Below, piece by piece: positions 48,532-58,707 of a stretch of DNA of 64,000 nucleotides. Made by a program: the position numbers and the translations under genes. This stretch comes from Enterococcus xiangfangensis (GTDB lineage: Bacteria > Bacillota > Bacilli > Lactobacillales > Enterococcaceae): positions 186,001 through 250,000 of the forward strand of contig NZ_BJDX01000002.1 of assembly GCF_005405365.1 (NCBI RefSeq). The letters run 5' to 3'. Numbering within the stretch: position 1 is the stretch's first letter; every line of letters starts with the position of its first letter. The notes beneath the pieces were generated by a model. That model did not search any database and was not told the origin of the DNA. It saw nothing but the letters and a program-made list of their open reading frames with translations.

Positions 48532-51500
48532 ATGAATAAAGACTATACAATTGGACTAGATATCGGGACAGCTTCAGTTGGCTGGGCAGTACTAGATCCT
48601 AACTACGATTTGATCAAAAAAAATATGAGGATCCAAGGAAATGGGTTAAAGAAACAAAGTAAGAAAAATTTTTGGGGCGTTCGCTTGTTTGAAGCAGGAG
48701 AAACGGCTGAAGGAACACGAATGAAACGAACGACGCGGCGAAGATATACACGCCGACGCAATCGGATTCGCTACCTACAAGGGATTTTTCAAGCAGAGAT
48801 CGCTACGGCTGATAAGAATTTTTTCTATCGTTTAGAGGACAGCTTTTTAGTTCCTGAAGAAAAACGGAATGAACGTCATCCAATTTTTGCGACATTGGAC
48901 GAAGAGGTGGCATACCATAAGCAATTTCCAACGATTTATCACTTGCGAAGATATTTGGCGGATTCCACTGAGCAAGCCGACCTGCGGCTGGTTTATTTGG
49001 CATTGGCACATATCATTAAATTTCGGGGGAATTTTTTAATTGAAGGGAAATTAAACACTGAAAATTCTTCAGTAGAAGAAACATTTAAAAACTTTGTACG
49101 TGTGTATAACCAAACGTTTAAGAATCCAGAAAATAGTAGCGAGTCAATCGATGAAACACTAGATGTCAGCACGATATTGCAAAAACGTCTTTCCCGGCAG
49201 AAAAAAGCAGAAACTGTACTTAAATTATTTCCTAAAGAGAAATCAACGGGAAGATTTATGCAGTTTTTGAAGATGATTGTAGGGAATCAAGGGAGCTTTA
49301 AGAAGACCTTCGATTTGGATGAAGAGTTTAAAATGCAGTTTTCAAAAGATGAGTATGAAGAGCAACTTGAAGGTCTTTTAGGATTGATAGGCGATGACTA
49401 TGCAGAAGTTTTTGCAGCTGCAAAGACTGTTTATGATGCAGTCGAGTTGTCAGGAATATTGACAGTTAAAGATCTAAGTACTAAAGCAAAACTATCTGCT
49501 AGTTTAGTTCAACGTTATGACGAGCATAAAGCCGATCTAGAGACTTTTAAAAAATTTATTCGAACAGAGTTGCCTGATAAATATTTTGAAGTATTTCGTG
49601 ATGAACAGAAAAATGGCTATGCTGGCTACATCGAAAAAGGAACAACACAGGCAGACTTTTACAAGTATGTGGAAAATTTGCTCAAAAATGTGGAAGGTGC
49701 GGATTACTTTTTAGATAAAGTAAGAAAAGAAGACTTTTTAAGAAAACAGCGAACCTTTGATAATGGTGTGATTCCTCATCAAATTCATTTGGAAGAATTG
49801 CGAGCAATCATCAATAAGCAAAGCCGTTATTATCCGTTTTTAGCAGAAAATAAAACTAAAATTGAACAAATCTTGACGTTCCGTATTCCTTATTATGTTG
49901 GACCGTTAGCTAAAGGAAATAGTCGTTTCGCTTGGCTGAGCCGAAAAAAAGATGATGCGATCGCCCCTTGGAATTTTGCAGAAGTCATCGACAAAGGAAA
50001 ATCAGCGACAGCGTTCATCGAACGAATGACCAATTATGACAGTTATCTGCCTCAAGAAAAAGTATTACCAAAACACAGCATGCTCTATGAGAAATACACG
50101 GTATTTAATGAGTTGACTAAAGTATCGTATATTGATGATCGTGGGGAAGTCCAAAATTTTTCAAGTGTTGAGAAGCAAGAAATTTTCCGCGAGTTATTCA
50201 AAAAAAATCGTAAAGTCAACAAAAGTCTACTTGAAAAATTTTTGAAAAATCACTATATGATCGAAACGGCTGAAATCAGAGGAATCGAGCAACGGTTTAA
50301 TGCAAGTTACGGAACATATCATGATTTGATAAAACTCGGAGTAGATCAAAAAATGTTGGATGATCCGAAAAATGAAGAACTATTTGAGGAGATTGTTAAA
50401 ATCTTAACGGTTTTTGAAGATCAAAAAATGATTAAAGAGCAATTGAGCAATTTTGAGCCGTATTTTGATCAAGCAGTTCTTAAAAAATTAGCTCGACGAC
50501 ATTACACTGGCTGGGGCCGTTTGTCAGCCAAGTTGATCAATGGCATTCGAGACAAGCAATCAAAAAAACCATCTTAGATTATCTGATGCGAGATGATGAT
50601 TTCCCAAGAAATAAGAATCGTAATCTGATGCAGTTGATTAACGATGAAAATCTTTCCTTCAAAGAAATTATTGAAAAAGAGCAATCAGTCGATCAATCAG
50701 CAGACCTATATGAGGTCGTTGGAGAACTTGCAGGAAGCCCAGCAATTAAAAAAGGTATTTTTCAAAGCTTGAAAATTGTTGATGAAATCGTTGGGATCAT
50801 GGGTTATCCGCCAAAAAATATTGTGGTCGAAATGGCTCGAGAAAATCAAACGACGACTGCCGGAAGAAATAAATCTCGTGCTCGGCAAAAAGTTTTGGAA
50901 GATGCAATGAAAGAGTTGGGTAGTAATATTTTGAAAGAGTATCCGCTAGAAGGGGCTAATTTAAGAAATGATCGGTTATTTTTATACTATTTGCAAAACG
51001 GCAAAGATATGTATACCGGTAATGAATTAGACATCAATAAGCTTGCTTATTATGATATTGATCATATTATTCCACAAAGTTTTATAAAAGATAACTCTAT
51101 AGATAATATGGTTCTAGTCAGCTCGAAAGCAAATCGTGGAAAATCCAATGATGTACCAAGCTCAGATGTTGTTAGGAAAATGATTAATTATTGGGAAAAA
51201 TTAAAAACAGCCAATCTGATCAGTCAACGAAAATTTGATAATTTGACTAAAGGTATTAGTGGTGGTTTAACAGAAACCGACAAAGCCCATTTTATTAAAC
51301 GACAATTGGTCGAAACTCGGCAAATCACGAAACATGTCGCTCGGATCTTACATCAAAAATATAATACTGATGAGAATCGTCCCACTCGAGTCATCACGTT
51401 GAAATCAGCTTTGACTAGTCAATTTCGCCAGATTTACAAGCTTTATAAAGTCCGCGAAGTCAATGATTACCACCATGCTCATGATGCGTATTTGAATGGT

Positions 51501-52520
51501 GTTGTTGCGCAAGCTCTTCTGAAGGTTTATCCAAAACTTGAACCAGAATTTGTTTATGGCGACTATCAAAAGTTCAATTTATTCAAAGAAAATAAAGCGA
51601 CAGCTAAAAAGAATTTCTACAGTAATTTAATGCTCTTTTTCGAAAAAGATCAACCAAGGGTAGATGAAAATGGTGAGATTCTTTGGGATCAGAAACATAT
51701 CTCAATGGTCAAAAAAGTGATGAGCTACCGCCAAATGAATATTGTAAAGAAAACGGAGATTCAAACGGGGGGATTTTCTAAAGAATCTATCCAAGCAAAA
51801 GGAAATTCCTCGAAATTGATTGCACGAAAAAAAGGCTGGGATCCTAAAAAATATGGTGGGTTTGACAGCCCCAATATCGCTTACTCTGTCGTTATTACAC
51901 ATGAAAAAGGAAAGTCTCAGAAAATAACTAAAGATATCGTAGGCATCACAATTATGGAGCACAAAAATTTTGAAGAAAATGCTCAGAAATTCTTAACAGA
52001 GAAAGGCTATATCAACCCGCAAGTTGTGGCTAAACTGCCAAAATATGCTTTGTATGAATTGGAAAACGGGCGACGCAGGTTGATTGCTAGTGCTACAGAG
52101 GCTCAAAAAGGGAATCAGATGGTACTACCCAATCATTTGGTTGAACTGCTTTATCATGCCAAACATTACGAAGATTTAAATGGGGAAAGTTTGAAATATT
52201 TAATAGAGCACAGAGAACTGTTTGACGAATTATTTGAAACAGTGAAACAATTTGCGGCTATCTATACTTTGGCTGATAAAAATTTAGGTATCTTAGAGAA
52301 TCTATTTGAAGAAAATCAAGACGCAGATATCAAATTAACTGCTCAATCTTTTTTGAATCTGATGCAGTTTAATGCGATGGGTGCACCCGCAGAGTTCAAA
52401 TTTTTTGATACAACAATTCCGCGCAAACGCTACACGAGTACTAAGGAACTTTTAACCGCAACCATTATTAACCAGTCAATTACCGGTTTGTATGAAACAC
52501 ATTGGAAATTAGGTGAATAA
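48532..52520 (+). pseudogene. cas9: cas9 (type II-A), interrupted by a one-base frameshift in an A7 run
   Basis: Two adjoining frames, 48532-50577 (681 codons) and 50562-52520, together encode a Cas9 of about 1329 residues. The first has the RuvC-I Asp10 in YTIGLDIGTASVGWAV, the arginine-rich bridge helix (RTTRRRYTRRRNRIRYLQG) and the REC lobe. The second has RuvC-II Glu767 in VVEMARENQTT, the HNH His845 in YYDIDHIIPQSF, RuvC-III HHAHDAYLN and the PAM-contacting R-K-R in TTIPRKRYTST (R1298, R1300), which suggests an NGG-type PAM. At 50562-50568 the gene has seven A; eight would restore DKQSKKTILDYLM. As written, translation stops at TAG 50575 in the frame DKQSKKPS. Slippage on the A run or a sequencing error could still give full-length protein. 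GGGGAGG precedes the ATG. Confidence 0.93.
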
Positions 52521-52522
52521 TC

Positions 52523-53389
52523 ATGGGATGGCGAACGATTGTGGTAAATACACATTCAAAATTAGCCTATAAAAATAATCATTTAGTTTATAAATCAGCT
52601 ACTCAAAATGAAATGATTCATCTTTCTGAAATCGATGTTTTACTTTTAGAGACGACAGATATTTTAATTACGACCATGCTGATAAAACGTTTGGTCGATG
52701 AAAATATTTTGATTCTTTTTTGTGATGATAAACGCTTGCCCATTGGAAAACTGTTGCCATTTTATGGACGCCACGACAGTAGTTTACAATTAGGGCGTCA
52801 AATGAATTGGACATTGGAACAAAAGGGAATCGTTTGGACAGAAATTATTTCACAAAAAATATTGAATCAATCTCAATTTTTAGTAGAATCAGAGTTTTCC
52901 GAAAAAGCAAACGCATTAAAGAATTTGCATAAGGAACTTGAGATATTTGATCCATCAAATCGTGAAGGCCATGCGGCTAGAATATATTTCAATACATTAT
53001 TTGGAAATGATTTCTCGCGTGATAATGAAAACCCGGTCAATGCGGGATTGAATTATGGGTATACTTTATTGCTGAGTATCTTTGCCCGAGAAATCGTCAA
53101 ATGCGGCTGTATGACACAGTTTGGATTGAAACACGCTAATCAATTTAATGATTTTAATTTAGCCAGTGATTTGATGGAGCCTTTCCGACCGATCGTTGAT
53201 CAAATCGTTTATGCAAACCGCACAGCTGAGTTTAAGGTAATCAAACGAGTGTTGTTTGAGTTATTTACGAATCAATACACTTACAATTCTAAGGCAATGT
53301 TTTTGACGAATATTGCTAGTGATTATACTAAAAAAGTAATTAAAGCATTGAATGAAGAAGTAGAAAGGATTCCGGAGTTTAGGATATGA
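52523..53389 (+). CDS. cas1: Cas1, type II-A CRISPR integrase
   Basis: 288 residues. The family's metal-binding residues lie in the C-terminal helical domain: Glu in [11 protein letters not shown], His in [24 protein letters not shown], and Asp/Glu in the latter stretch. The N-terminal beta domain begins [20 protein letters not shown]. Cas1 with Cas2 inserts new spacers at the leader end of the array. It starts two bases after the cas9 stop, so it depends on the same transcript, and its end overlaps cas2 by 4 bases (ATGA). Confidence 0.96.
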   Translation: MGWRTIVVNTHSKLAYKNNHLVYKSATQNEMIHLSEIDVLLLETTDILITTMLIKRLVDENILILFCDDKRLPIGKLLPFYGRHDSSLQLGRQMNWTLEQKGIVWTEIISQKILNQSQFLVESEFSEKANALKNLHKELEIFDPSNREGHAARIYFNTLFGNDFSRDNENPVNAGLNYGYTLLLSIFAREIVKCGCMTQFGLKHANQFNDFNLASDLMEPFRPIVDQIVYANRTAEFKVIKRVLFELFTNQYTYNSKAMFLTNIASDYTKKVIKALNEEVERIPEFRI

Positions 53390-53727
53390 GTTATCGTTAT
53401 ATGAGGATGATATTGATGTTCGACATGCCGACTGAAACGGCGGATGAAAGAAAAGCATACCGTAACTTCCGTAAATTTTTATTGAGTGAAGGATTCATCA
53501 TGCATCAGTTTTCGGTTTATAGCAAAATTTTATTAAATGGGACGGCATCTAAGGCAATGGTAGCGAGATTAAAACAAAATAATCCTAAGAAAGGGCTGAT
53601 CACGGTTCTGACGGTAACTGAAAAGCAGTTTTCACGAATGATTTATTTAAATGGTGAATATGATACTTGTGTTGAAAATACAGATGACAGAATTGTCTTT
53701 TTAGGAGATAATTATGCTGAAGATTAA
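53386..53727 (+). CDS. cas2: Cas2, type II-A CRISPR adaptation protein
   Basis: 113 residues. It begins [20 protein letters not shown], the ferredoxin-like fold with the conserved Asp after the first strand. The length and the C-terminal [11 protein letters not shown] are typical of type II-A Cas2. It dimerises between two Cas1 dimers in the spacer integration complex. It overlaps csn2 by 14 bases. Confidence 0.96.
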   Translation: MSYRYMRMILMFDMPTETADERKAYRNFRKFLLSEGFIMHQFSVYSKILLNGTASKAMVARLKQNNPKKGLITVLTVTEKQFSRMIYLNGEYDTCVENTDDRIVFLGDNYAED

Positions 53728-54379
53728 TTTTGACATGTTAGATCAGCCGATTGAACTAAATTCTGCTACGATTTTGACAGTCGAGGATACTAAAATTTTT
53801 GCCTTATTAACAAAATATTTTTATCAGTATAATGACGACTCAGAACTTCGATTGTTTGATGATAAACAAAAATCAGTTAAAGCAACAGAATTAATGGTGA
53901 TTACAGATATTTTGGGTTATGATATTAATTCGGCAACTACATTAAAACTGATCTATGCAGATTTAGAAGTACAATTGAATGAAAAACCTGAAGTAAAATC
54001 AATGATTGACAAGCTTACTGCAACAATCAGCGAGTTGATCAACTATGAGTTATTAGAACATGAATTAGACTTAGAGTGTGATGAAATTACTATCATTGAG
54101 CTATTCAAAGCTTTAGGAATCAAAATTGAAACAACAAGTGACTCAATTTTTGAAAAATTAGTAGAAATTATTCAAGTTTTTAAAAACCTAACCAAGAAAA
54201 AATTATTGGTTTTTATCAATATTTGTTCCTATCTGACCAGAGAGGAACTAGTAGAGTTGAATGAATATATTTCCTTATACAATACAACGGTTCTTTATTT
54301 GGAACCAAGAAAAATAATGGGAATTGATCAATATATCTTAGATGAAGATTATTATTTGACTTTTGTAACAGATGATTAA
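53714..54379 (+). CDS. csn2: Csn2, type II-A CRISPR adaptation protein
   Basis: 221 residues, the length of the short Csn2 group. Recognisable parts are [20 protein letters not shown] at the start, [21 protein letters not shown] in the first half, and [19 protein letters not shown] and [19 protein letters not shown] near the end. Csn2 forms a ring-like tetramer that binds linear double-stranded DNA ends during spacer acquisition. Its presence defines subtype II-A. Confidence 0.95.
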   Translation: MLKINFDMLDQPIELNSATILTVEDTKIFALLTKYFYQYNDDSELRLFDDKQKSVKATELMVITDILGYDINSATTLKLIYADLEVQLNEKPEVKSMIDKLTATISELINYELLEHELDLECDEITIIELFKALGIKIETTSDSIFEKLVEIIQVFKNLTKKKLLVFINICSYLTREELVELNEYISLYNTTVLYLEPRKIMGIDQYILDEDYYLTFVTDD

Positions 54380-54498
54380 ATGGTAATATGTTCTTTGACA
54401 ATGAAATATGAATAATAATTGAAGCATTCAAAGCTGAAATCTTGCTATGGATGAATGGCGCGATTACGAAACTTTTAGAGACCAAAACGGTCTACGAG
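54380..54498 (+). promoter_or_regulatory. CRISPR leader
   Basis: 119 bases between csn2 and the first repeat. A TTGACA at about 54397-54402 may serve as -35 box. The leader ends GGTCTACGAG directly before the repeat. In type II-A systems of streptococci and enterococci a short anchoring sequence of this kind at the leader end directs integration to the first repeat. Confidence 0.75.
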
Positions 54499-55260
54499 GT
54501 TTTAGAGCTATGCTGTTTTGAATGCTTCCAAAACATTCTTTAAATAATCGGAGTAAGTCCTCAAGTTTTAGAGCTATGCTGTTTTGAATGCTTCCAAAAC
54601 TGTTACTAAAACAGGAACAAATGACACGTTGTTTTAGAGCTATGCTGTTTTGAATGCTTCCAAAACCATGAACTTAAAATCCATCCATTGAACTGTGTTT
54701 TAGAGCTATGCTGTTTTGAATGCTTCCAAAACGAAAATGTCTTCCATATGTTGCATTTGTGAGTTTTAGAGCTATGCTGTTTTGAATGCTTCCAAAACTG
54801 CGACGCCCGGAACGAGAAGGAGGAGAAGGTTTTAGAGCTATGCTGTTTTGAATGCTTCCAAAACTATCAAATCATTTAGACGAGCTTTTAACTCGTTTTA
54901 GAGCTATGCTGTTTTGAATGCTTCCAAAACTGCTCTGAGATATTCTTATTCTTTAATATCGTTTTAGAGCTATGCTGTTTTGAATGCTTCCAAAACTCTG
55001 ACATAGTGGTATTGATACCATCTTTCGTTTTAGAGCTATGCTGTTTTGAATGCTTCCAAAACTATAATAACTCTTCTTCCTTCTCGCGCTCTGTTTTAGA
55101 GCTATGCTGTTTTGAATGCTTCCAAAACTTAGAAACGGTCGTGAATTACACATGACGAGTTTTAGAGCTATGCTGTTTTGAATGCTTCCAAAACTAGAAG
55201 AAAAGTTGGGAAGGTGAATAAACAGTTTTAGAGCTATGCTGTTTTGAATATTTCTAAATA
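54499..55260 (+). CRISPR. Type II-A CRISPR array, 12 repeats and 11 spacers
   Basis: 36-base repeats begin every 66 bases from 54499 to 55225, separated by 30-base spacers. The repeat starts GTTTTAGAGCTATGCTGTTT and ends GAATGCTTCCAAAAC, the II-A type also found in S. pyogenes-like and enterococcal loci. Repeats 1-11 are identical as far as I can read. The last (55225-55260) is degenerate in its final 15 bases, marking the distal end. The eleven spacers are all different, and none matches another part of this window that I can find. Confidence 0.98.
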
Positions 55261-55480
55261 GGGTTGGCAGGCGTGAAAGAATTTTATTGGTTCTAAGTAA
55301 CAAGTATTATCCTATGATAATTCAGAATTTTGTGTAATTGACTATCAATTTTTTGTAACCGCTTACTATTCTTCGAGTCTAAATTCTGATTTGACAAAGA
55401 GAAGAGTCATTTTTTATCTATAAATAATAAAAATTAAAAATGGAGTTATCCATTAATTGAATTTCAGGAGGCGTTTTATA

Positions 55481-55798
55481 ATGAAAGTAGTTTTTCATGT
55501 TGATGAGTTGGGAATGATCCGAGAAGCGCGTCATAATATTGAATACGTGTTGTTGACTGAACCAGATGCAGAGATTGTGCTGTTGATGAATGGGGAAGCG
55601 GTTCAAGGCTACTTACTGCCGCGAATGAGCAAGTTTATGAAGGAATATCAAGATGTTACGTATCAAGCTTGCCATCAATCGATGCGTAATTTCCGTGTGC
55701 GTTCAAAGCAGATGCATGAGCAAGTTGAGATCATTGAATCTGGTGTGATTGGCTTGGTTAAGTTGCAAGAACAAGGATATTCTTATGTCAAGTGTTGA
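55481..55798 (+). CDS. DsrE-like (YchN-type) protein
   Basis: 105 residues from ATG 55481, behind AGGAGGCG; the longer frame begins upstream of the ribosome site. The pattern MKVVFHVDELGMIREARHNI, AEIVLLMNGEAVQGYL and a C-terminal IIESGVIGLVKLQEQGYSYV fits DsrE/DsrF-like (YchN, PF02635-related) proteins. The single cysteines (ACHQS, VKC) are not in a classical sulfur-carrier motif. Role unknown. It is a separate unit between the CRISPR array and the PTS genes. Confidence 0.7.
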   Translation: MKVVFHVDELGMIREARHNIEYVLLTEPDAEIVLLMNGEAVQGYLLPRMSKFMKEYQDVTYQACHQSMRNFRVRSKQMHEQVEIIESGVIGLVKLQEQGYSYVKC

Positions 55799-55811
55799 TC
55801 GGTTAAATTTT

Positions 55812-55841
55812 TAAGTCCTTCAGAGGAAGGACTTATTTTTT
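55812..55841 (+). terminator. Terminator of the DsrE-like gene
   Basis: AAGTCCTT and AAGGACTT pair around a short loop (CAGAGG), followed by a T run. Confidence 0.85.
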
Positions 55842-56068
55842 TGTCCAAATTACTTTTTCAGAACGGTAGAGAGTAGTTGAATACGTTTACCTTGAAATTT
55901 TTTTTGATTTATCAAAATATTTTCTGAAAAAGACTTTCATTTTATTTTAATAGTGCTTTAATGTTAAGTATAACTATTCAGTCATTTTTTGCATTTTTTA
56001 ATTGAAAAAGTTGCTATTTTAACTAAAGGGCTTACATTGTATAGTTTATTTGTAAGCGGGAGGTAGTC

Positions 56069-57994
56069 ATGAGACAAGAAAAAATTGTTGAATACTTATA
56101 TGCGAAGAAGCAAGCGATTGCTCCCAAGGTATTAGCCGCTGCGTTTCAAATATCGGAGCGAACACTCGCAAATGATATCAAATGGTTGAAGGAAACGGGT
56201 TTTTCAGAAGGTTTTTCGATCGAGCGGATTCGTTCGAAAGGGTACCAGTTGAAGATCCTTGATCAAATTAAGTTTCAAAATTACTTGGCTCAATCAAAGC
56301 AACATGAGCAGGTAGACAATTCAAGTCCGCAAGAGCGAATCAAAAATATTGAATTATTGCTGTTGTTCCACGAGGACTATATCACTATGCAGCAAATTGC
56401 CAAGTGGCTAGATGTCAGCTTGTCGACTGTCAAAGCTGACATTAAACAAGTTGAACAGTTTTGTGAGAGTTATGAACTGAAGCTTTTTGGCAAAGCACAT
56501 TATGGATTAAAAATTCTTGGAACGGAAAGTAAAAAACGGCGGGCAATTTTATACTTGATTCGCAACACGATCAATACCCCTGTTTTGACTGAAAAGTACA
56601 AAGAATTCAATTTTGTTTTTGATGAAGAGGCGTTGCGGCATTTCTTGCAAGAGCAGCTGCAAGAAAATCAGTTAAAGATCAGTGATGTCGTCTTTGAAAA
56701 TGTTGTTCAACATATTCGGCTGCTGTGTTTTCGTATCATGCAAAACAATACGTTAAACAACGACGAGGTAAAATGTGGGGTGACCGTTGATGAGTATGAT
56801 CGTTTGACAGAAAAACTAGTTGCCTATCTGGAAAAAACATATCAGCTGACCTTTTCAACTGTGGAAAAGAAATATTTAGAAGAACAATTGCGAGGAAAGC
56901 TTACGGTTTTAGAGAATTCTGCGGGAAATCAACAACTAGAACAAGCAATTGGCAAAGCACTGGAGCATGTTGACCGGCTGTATCATACACATTTTCGTAA
57001 CGATCAAGATTTGGCGAATGCCTTGTTGTTGCACGTGGCACCGCTGCTGCAACGACTTTACACCGGACATCAACTAGAAAATCCAATCATTGAAGACATT
57101 TATACACAATATGCGAACGTATTCAATGTCGCGATGATCTTTGTCAACGAGCTGAATAAGGGACTGGATGTAGAAATCAGTAAAGATGAGATCGGTTATG
57201 TGGCAATCTATTTTGTAGCAAGCCTAGAGAAACAATCCAATCAACTTATTGACGATTATCAAAAGATCGCCGTGATCTGTTCGACCGGCGGCGGGGCAGC
57301 TTATCTATTAAAGGTCAATTTGGAACGATTGTTCAGCAATGCGGAAGTTGATACTTTTGCATTAAATGAAATTGACCAAATTGATTCAAGTTTTGACTTA
57401 GTGATCTCAACTGTTCCGTTAGAACATGCTGATCTGGAGATTCCGATTATTTATACTAAAACAATTTTGAGTCAGACGGAGATAGCAAAGATCGAAAAAG
57501 ATTTAAATCTTCTGCGGGAAACGCAAAATAAAGTCTTAGATGTGAACCAGTTTATTTTAAGTTTGTTTGATCCGAACTGGTTTCAAATCGAGAAACACGC
57601 CAAAAATTACTTGGAACTTTTGGCAAATGAAGGGGCACGTTTAGAAACACAAGGCTGGGTCGAACAAGGGTTTAAACAAAGTATTTTAAAGCGAGAAAAA
57701 ATGATTGATACGATTTACCAGCAAGGTGTCGCAGGTCCCCATCCAATGGAACAAGCGGCGATTCGAGAAGTTATTGATGTGATTTTGCTGAAAAAACCGC
57801 TGTTGTATGGCGATAAACAAGTAAAAATCATTTTTTTGATCAATATCAAAAAGGATCATTTGAATCTGCATAAGGAAATCAGTCGTCTGATGATCAAAAT
57901 GATGGAAGATCCTATGTTAGATTCGCAATTAACAAAGATTATGAATTTTCAAGACTTTATGTCTTACATGAAAAGTTTGATGAAAGAAGGATAA
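56069..57994 (+). CDS. LicR/BglG-type PRD regulator with PTS EIIB- and EIIA-like domains
   Basis: 641 residues. The N-terminal part has two helix-turn-helix regions (AAAFQISERTLANDIKWLKE and QIAKWLDVSLSTVKADIKQ). Two PRD domains follow (about 180-390), with conserved histidines in FENVVQHIRLL and HVDRLYHTHF. An EIIB-like domain lies at about 400-480 (KIAVICSTGGGAAYLLKVNLERLF, with the cysteine in ICSTGGG) and an EIIA-like domain at about 500-641 (GVAGPHPMEQAAIREV). This is a LicR/MtlR-like activator controlled by PTS phosphorylation. The lac/cel PTS genes that follow in 6 bases are its obvious target. GGGAGG precedes the ATG. Confidence 0.88.
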   Translation: MRQEKIVEYLYAKKQAIAPKVLAAAFQISERTLANDIKWLKETGFSEGFSIERIRSKGYQLKILDQIKFQNYLAQSKQHEQVDNSSPQERIKNIELLLLFHEDYITMQQIAKWLDVSLSTVKADIKQVEQFCESYELKLFGKAHYGLKILGTESKKRRAILYLIRNTINTPVLTEKYKEFNFVFDEEALRHFLQEQLQENQLKISDVVFENVVQHIRLLCFRIMQNNTLNNDEVKCGVTVDEYDRLTEKLVAYLEKTYQLTFSTVEKKYLEEQLRGKLTVLENSAGNQQLEQAIGKALEHVDRLYHTHFRNDQDLANALLLHVAPLLQRLYTGHQLENPIIEDIYTQYANVFNVAMIFVNELNKGLDVEISKDEIGYVAIYFVASLEKQSNQLIDDYQKIAVICSTGGGAAYLLKVNLERLFSNAEVDTFALNEIDQIDSSFDLVISTVPLEHADLEIPIIYTKTILSQTEIAKIEKDLNLLRETQNKVLDVNQFILSLFDPNWFQIEKHAKNYLELLANEGARLETQGWVEQGFKQSILKREKMIDTIYQQGVAGPHPMEQAAIREVIDVILLKKPLLYGDKQVKIIFLINIKKDHLNLHKEISRLMIKMMEDPMLDSQLTKIMNFQDFMSYMKSLMKEG

Positions 57995-57999
57995 AACAA

Positions 58000-58323
58000 A
58001 TGAACGATCAAGAAATGGATATTTTTAAAATTATTTCTGCAGCAGGTGATTCACGAGGCTCAGCTTTTGAGGCATTGAGATTAGCACGTAAAGGAAAATT
58101 TGATGAAGCAGATGCCAAAATGCAAGAAGCCAAAGAAAAAAGCATCGACGCACATGATGTACAAACAAAATTGATTACTAGCGAGATTAATGGAGATAAG
58201 ACCGAAACTAGTCTATTGATGGTCCATGCACAAGACCATTTGATGACGAGCATTTTAGCTCGTGATTTGATTGAAGAAATGATCGGTATGTTAAGAGAAC
58301 AAAGCAAAGCAAAAGCTTTGTAA
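58000..58323 (+). CDS. PTS lactose/cellobiose-family IIA component
   Basis: 107 residues. The phosphorylated histidine is His76 in LLMVHAQDHLM, and the helical layout DIFKIISAAGDSRGSAFEAL is the standard three-helix IIA-lac/cel. It takes phosphate from HPr and passes it to IIB. It starts 6 bases after the regulator gene. Confidence 0.94.
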   Translation: MNDQEMDIFKIISAAGDSRGSAFEALRLARKGKFDEADAKMQEAKEKSIDAHDVQTKLITSEINGDKTETSLLMVHAQDHLMTSILARDLIEEMIGMLREQSKAKAL

Positions 58324-58353
58324 TAATATAAAAATTTTTAGGAGGAGATAGAT

Positions 58354-58692
58354 ATGAAAACATTACTAGTTTGTGCTGGGGGCTTCTCAACAACCATGAT
58401 GATGGAGTCAATGAAAAAAATCGTCAAAGAATCAAAAAGTTTGGATGAAAAAGACTACCCAATGGAAGCGATTGGTGTGGATAAATTGGATCGGTATATC
58501 AATGATTACGATGTTATTTTAGTCGGACCGCAATTAAGCCATAAATATGATTTCATCAAAGGAGAAGCCGATAAAATCAATAAACCGACTGTCTTATTGA
58601 CATCTGATATTTACGGTTCGATGGATGGCGCTACTGTAATGAAACAAGCGTTAGTCGCTTATCGTAAAAATCAAGCATCAAAAACTCAATAG
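58354..58692 (+). CDS. PTS lactose/cellobiose-family IIB component
   Basis: 112 residues. The active cysteine is Cys7 in KTLLVCAGGFSTTMMMESM, the P-loop-like start of IIB-cel proteins, and VILVGPQLSHKYD is typical of the middle. It receives phosphate from IIA and phosphorylates the sugar during uptake. TAGGAGGAG precedes the ATG. Confidence 0.94.
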   Translation: MKTLLVCAGGFSTTMMMESMKKIVKESKSLDEKDYPMEAIGVDKLDRYINDYDVILVGPQLSHKYDFIKGEADKINKPTVLLTSDIYGSMDGATVMKQALVAYRKNQASKTQ

Positions 58693-58707
58693 TTAGGAGA
58701 GAGAAAA

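Noticed and set aside
54953..55303. Minus-strand frame of 116 codons across the CRISPR array
   Set aside because: It only translates the repeats (a recurring SFGSIQNSIALK-type peptide) and is not a gene.
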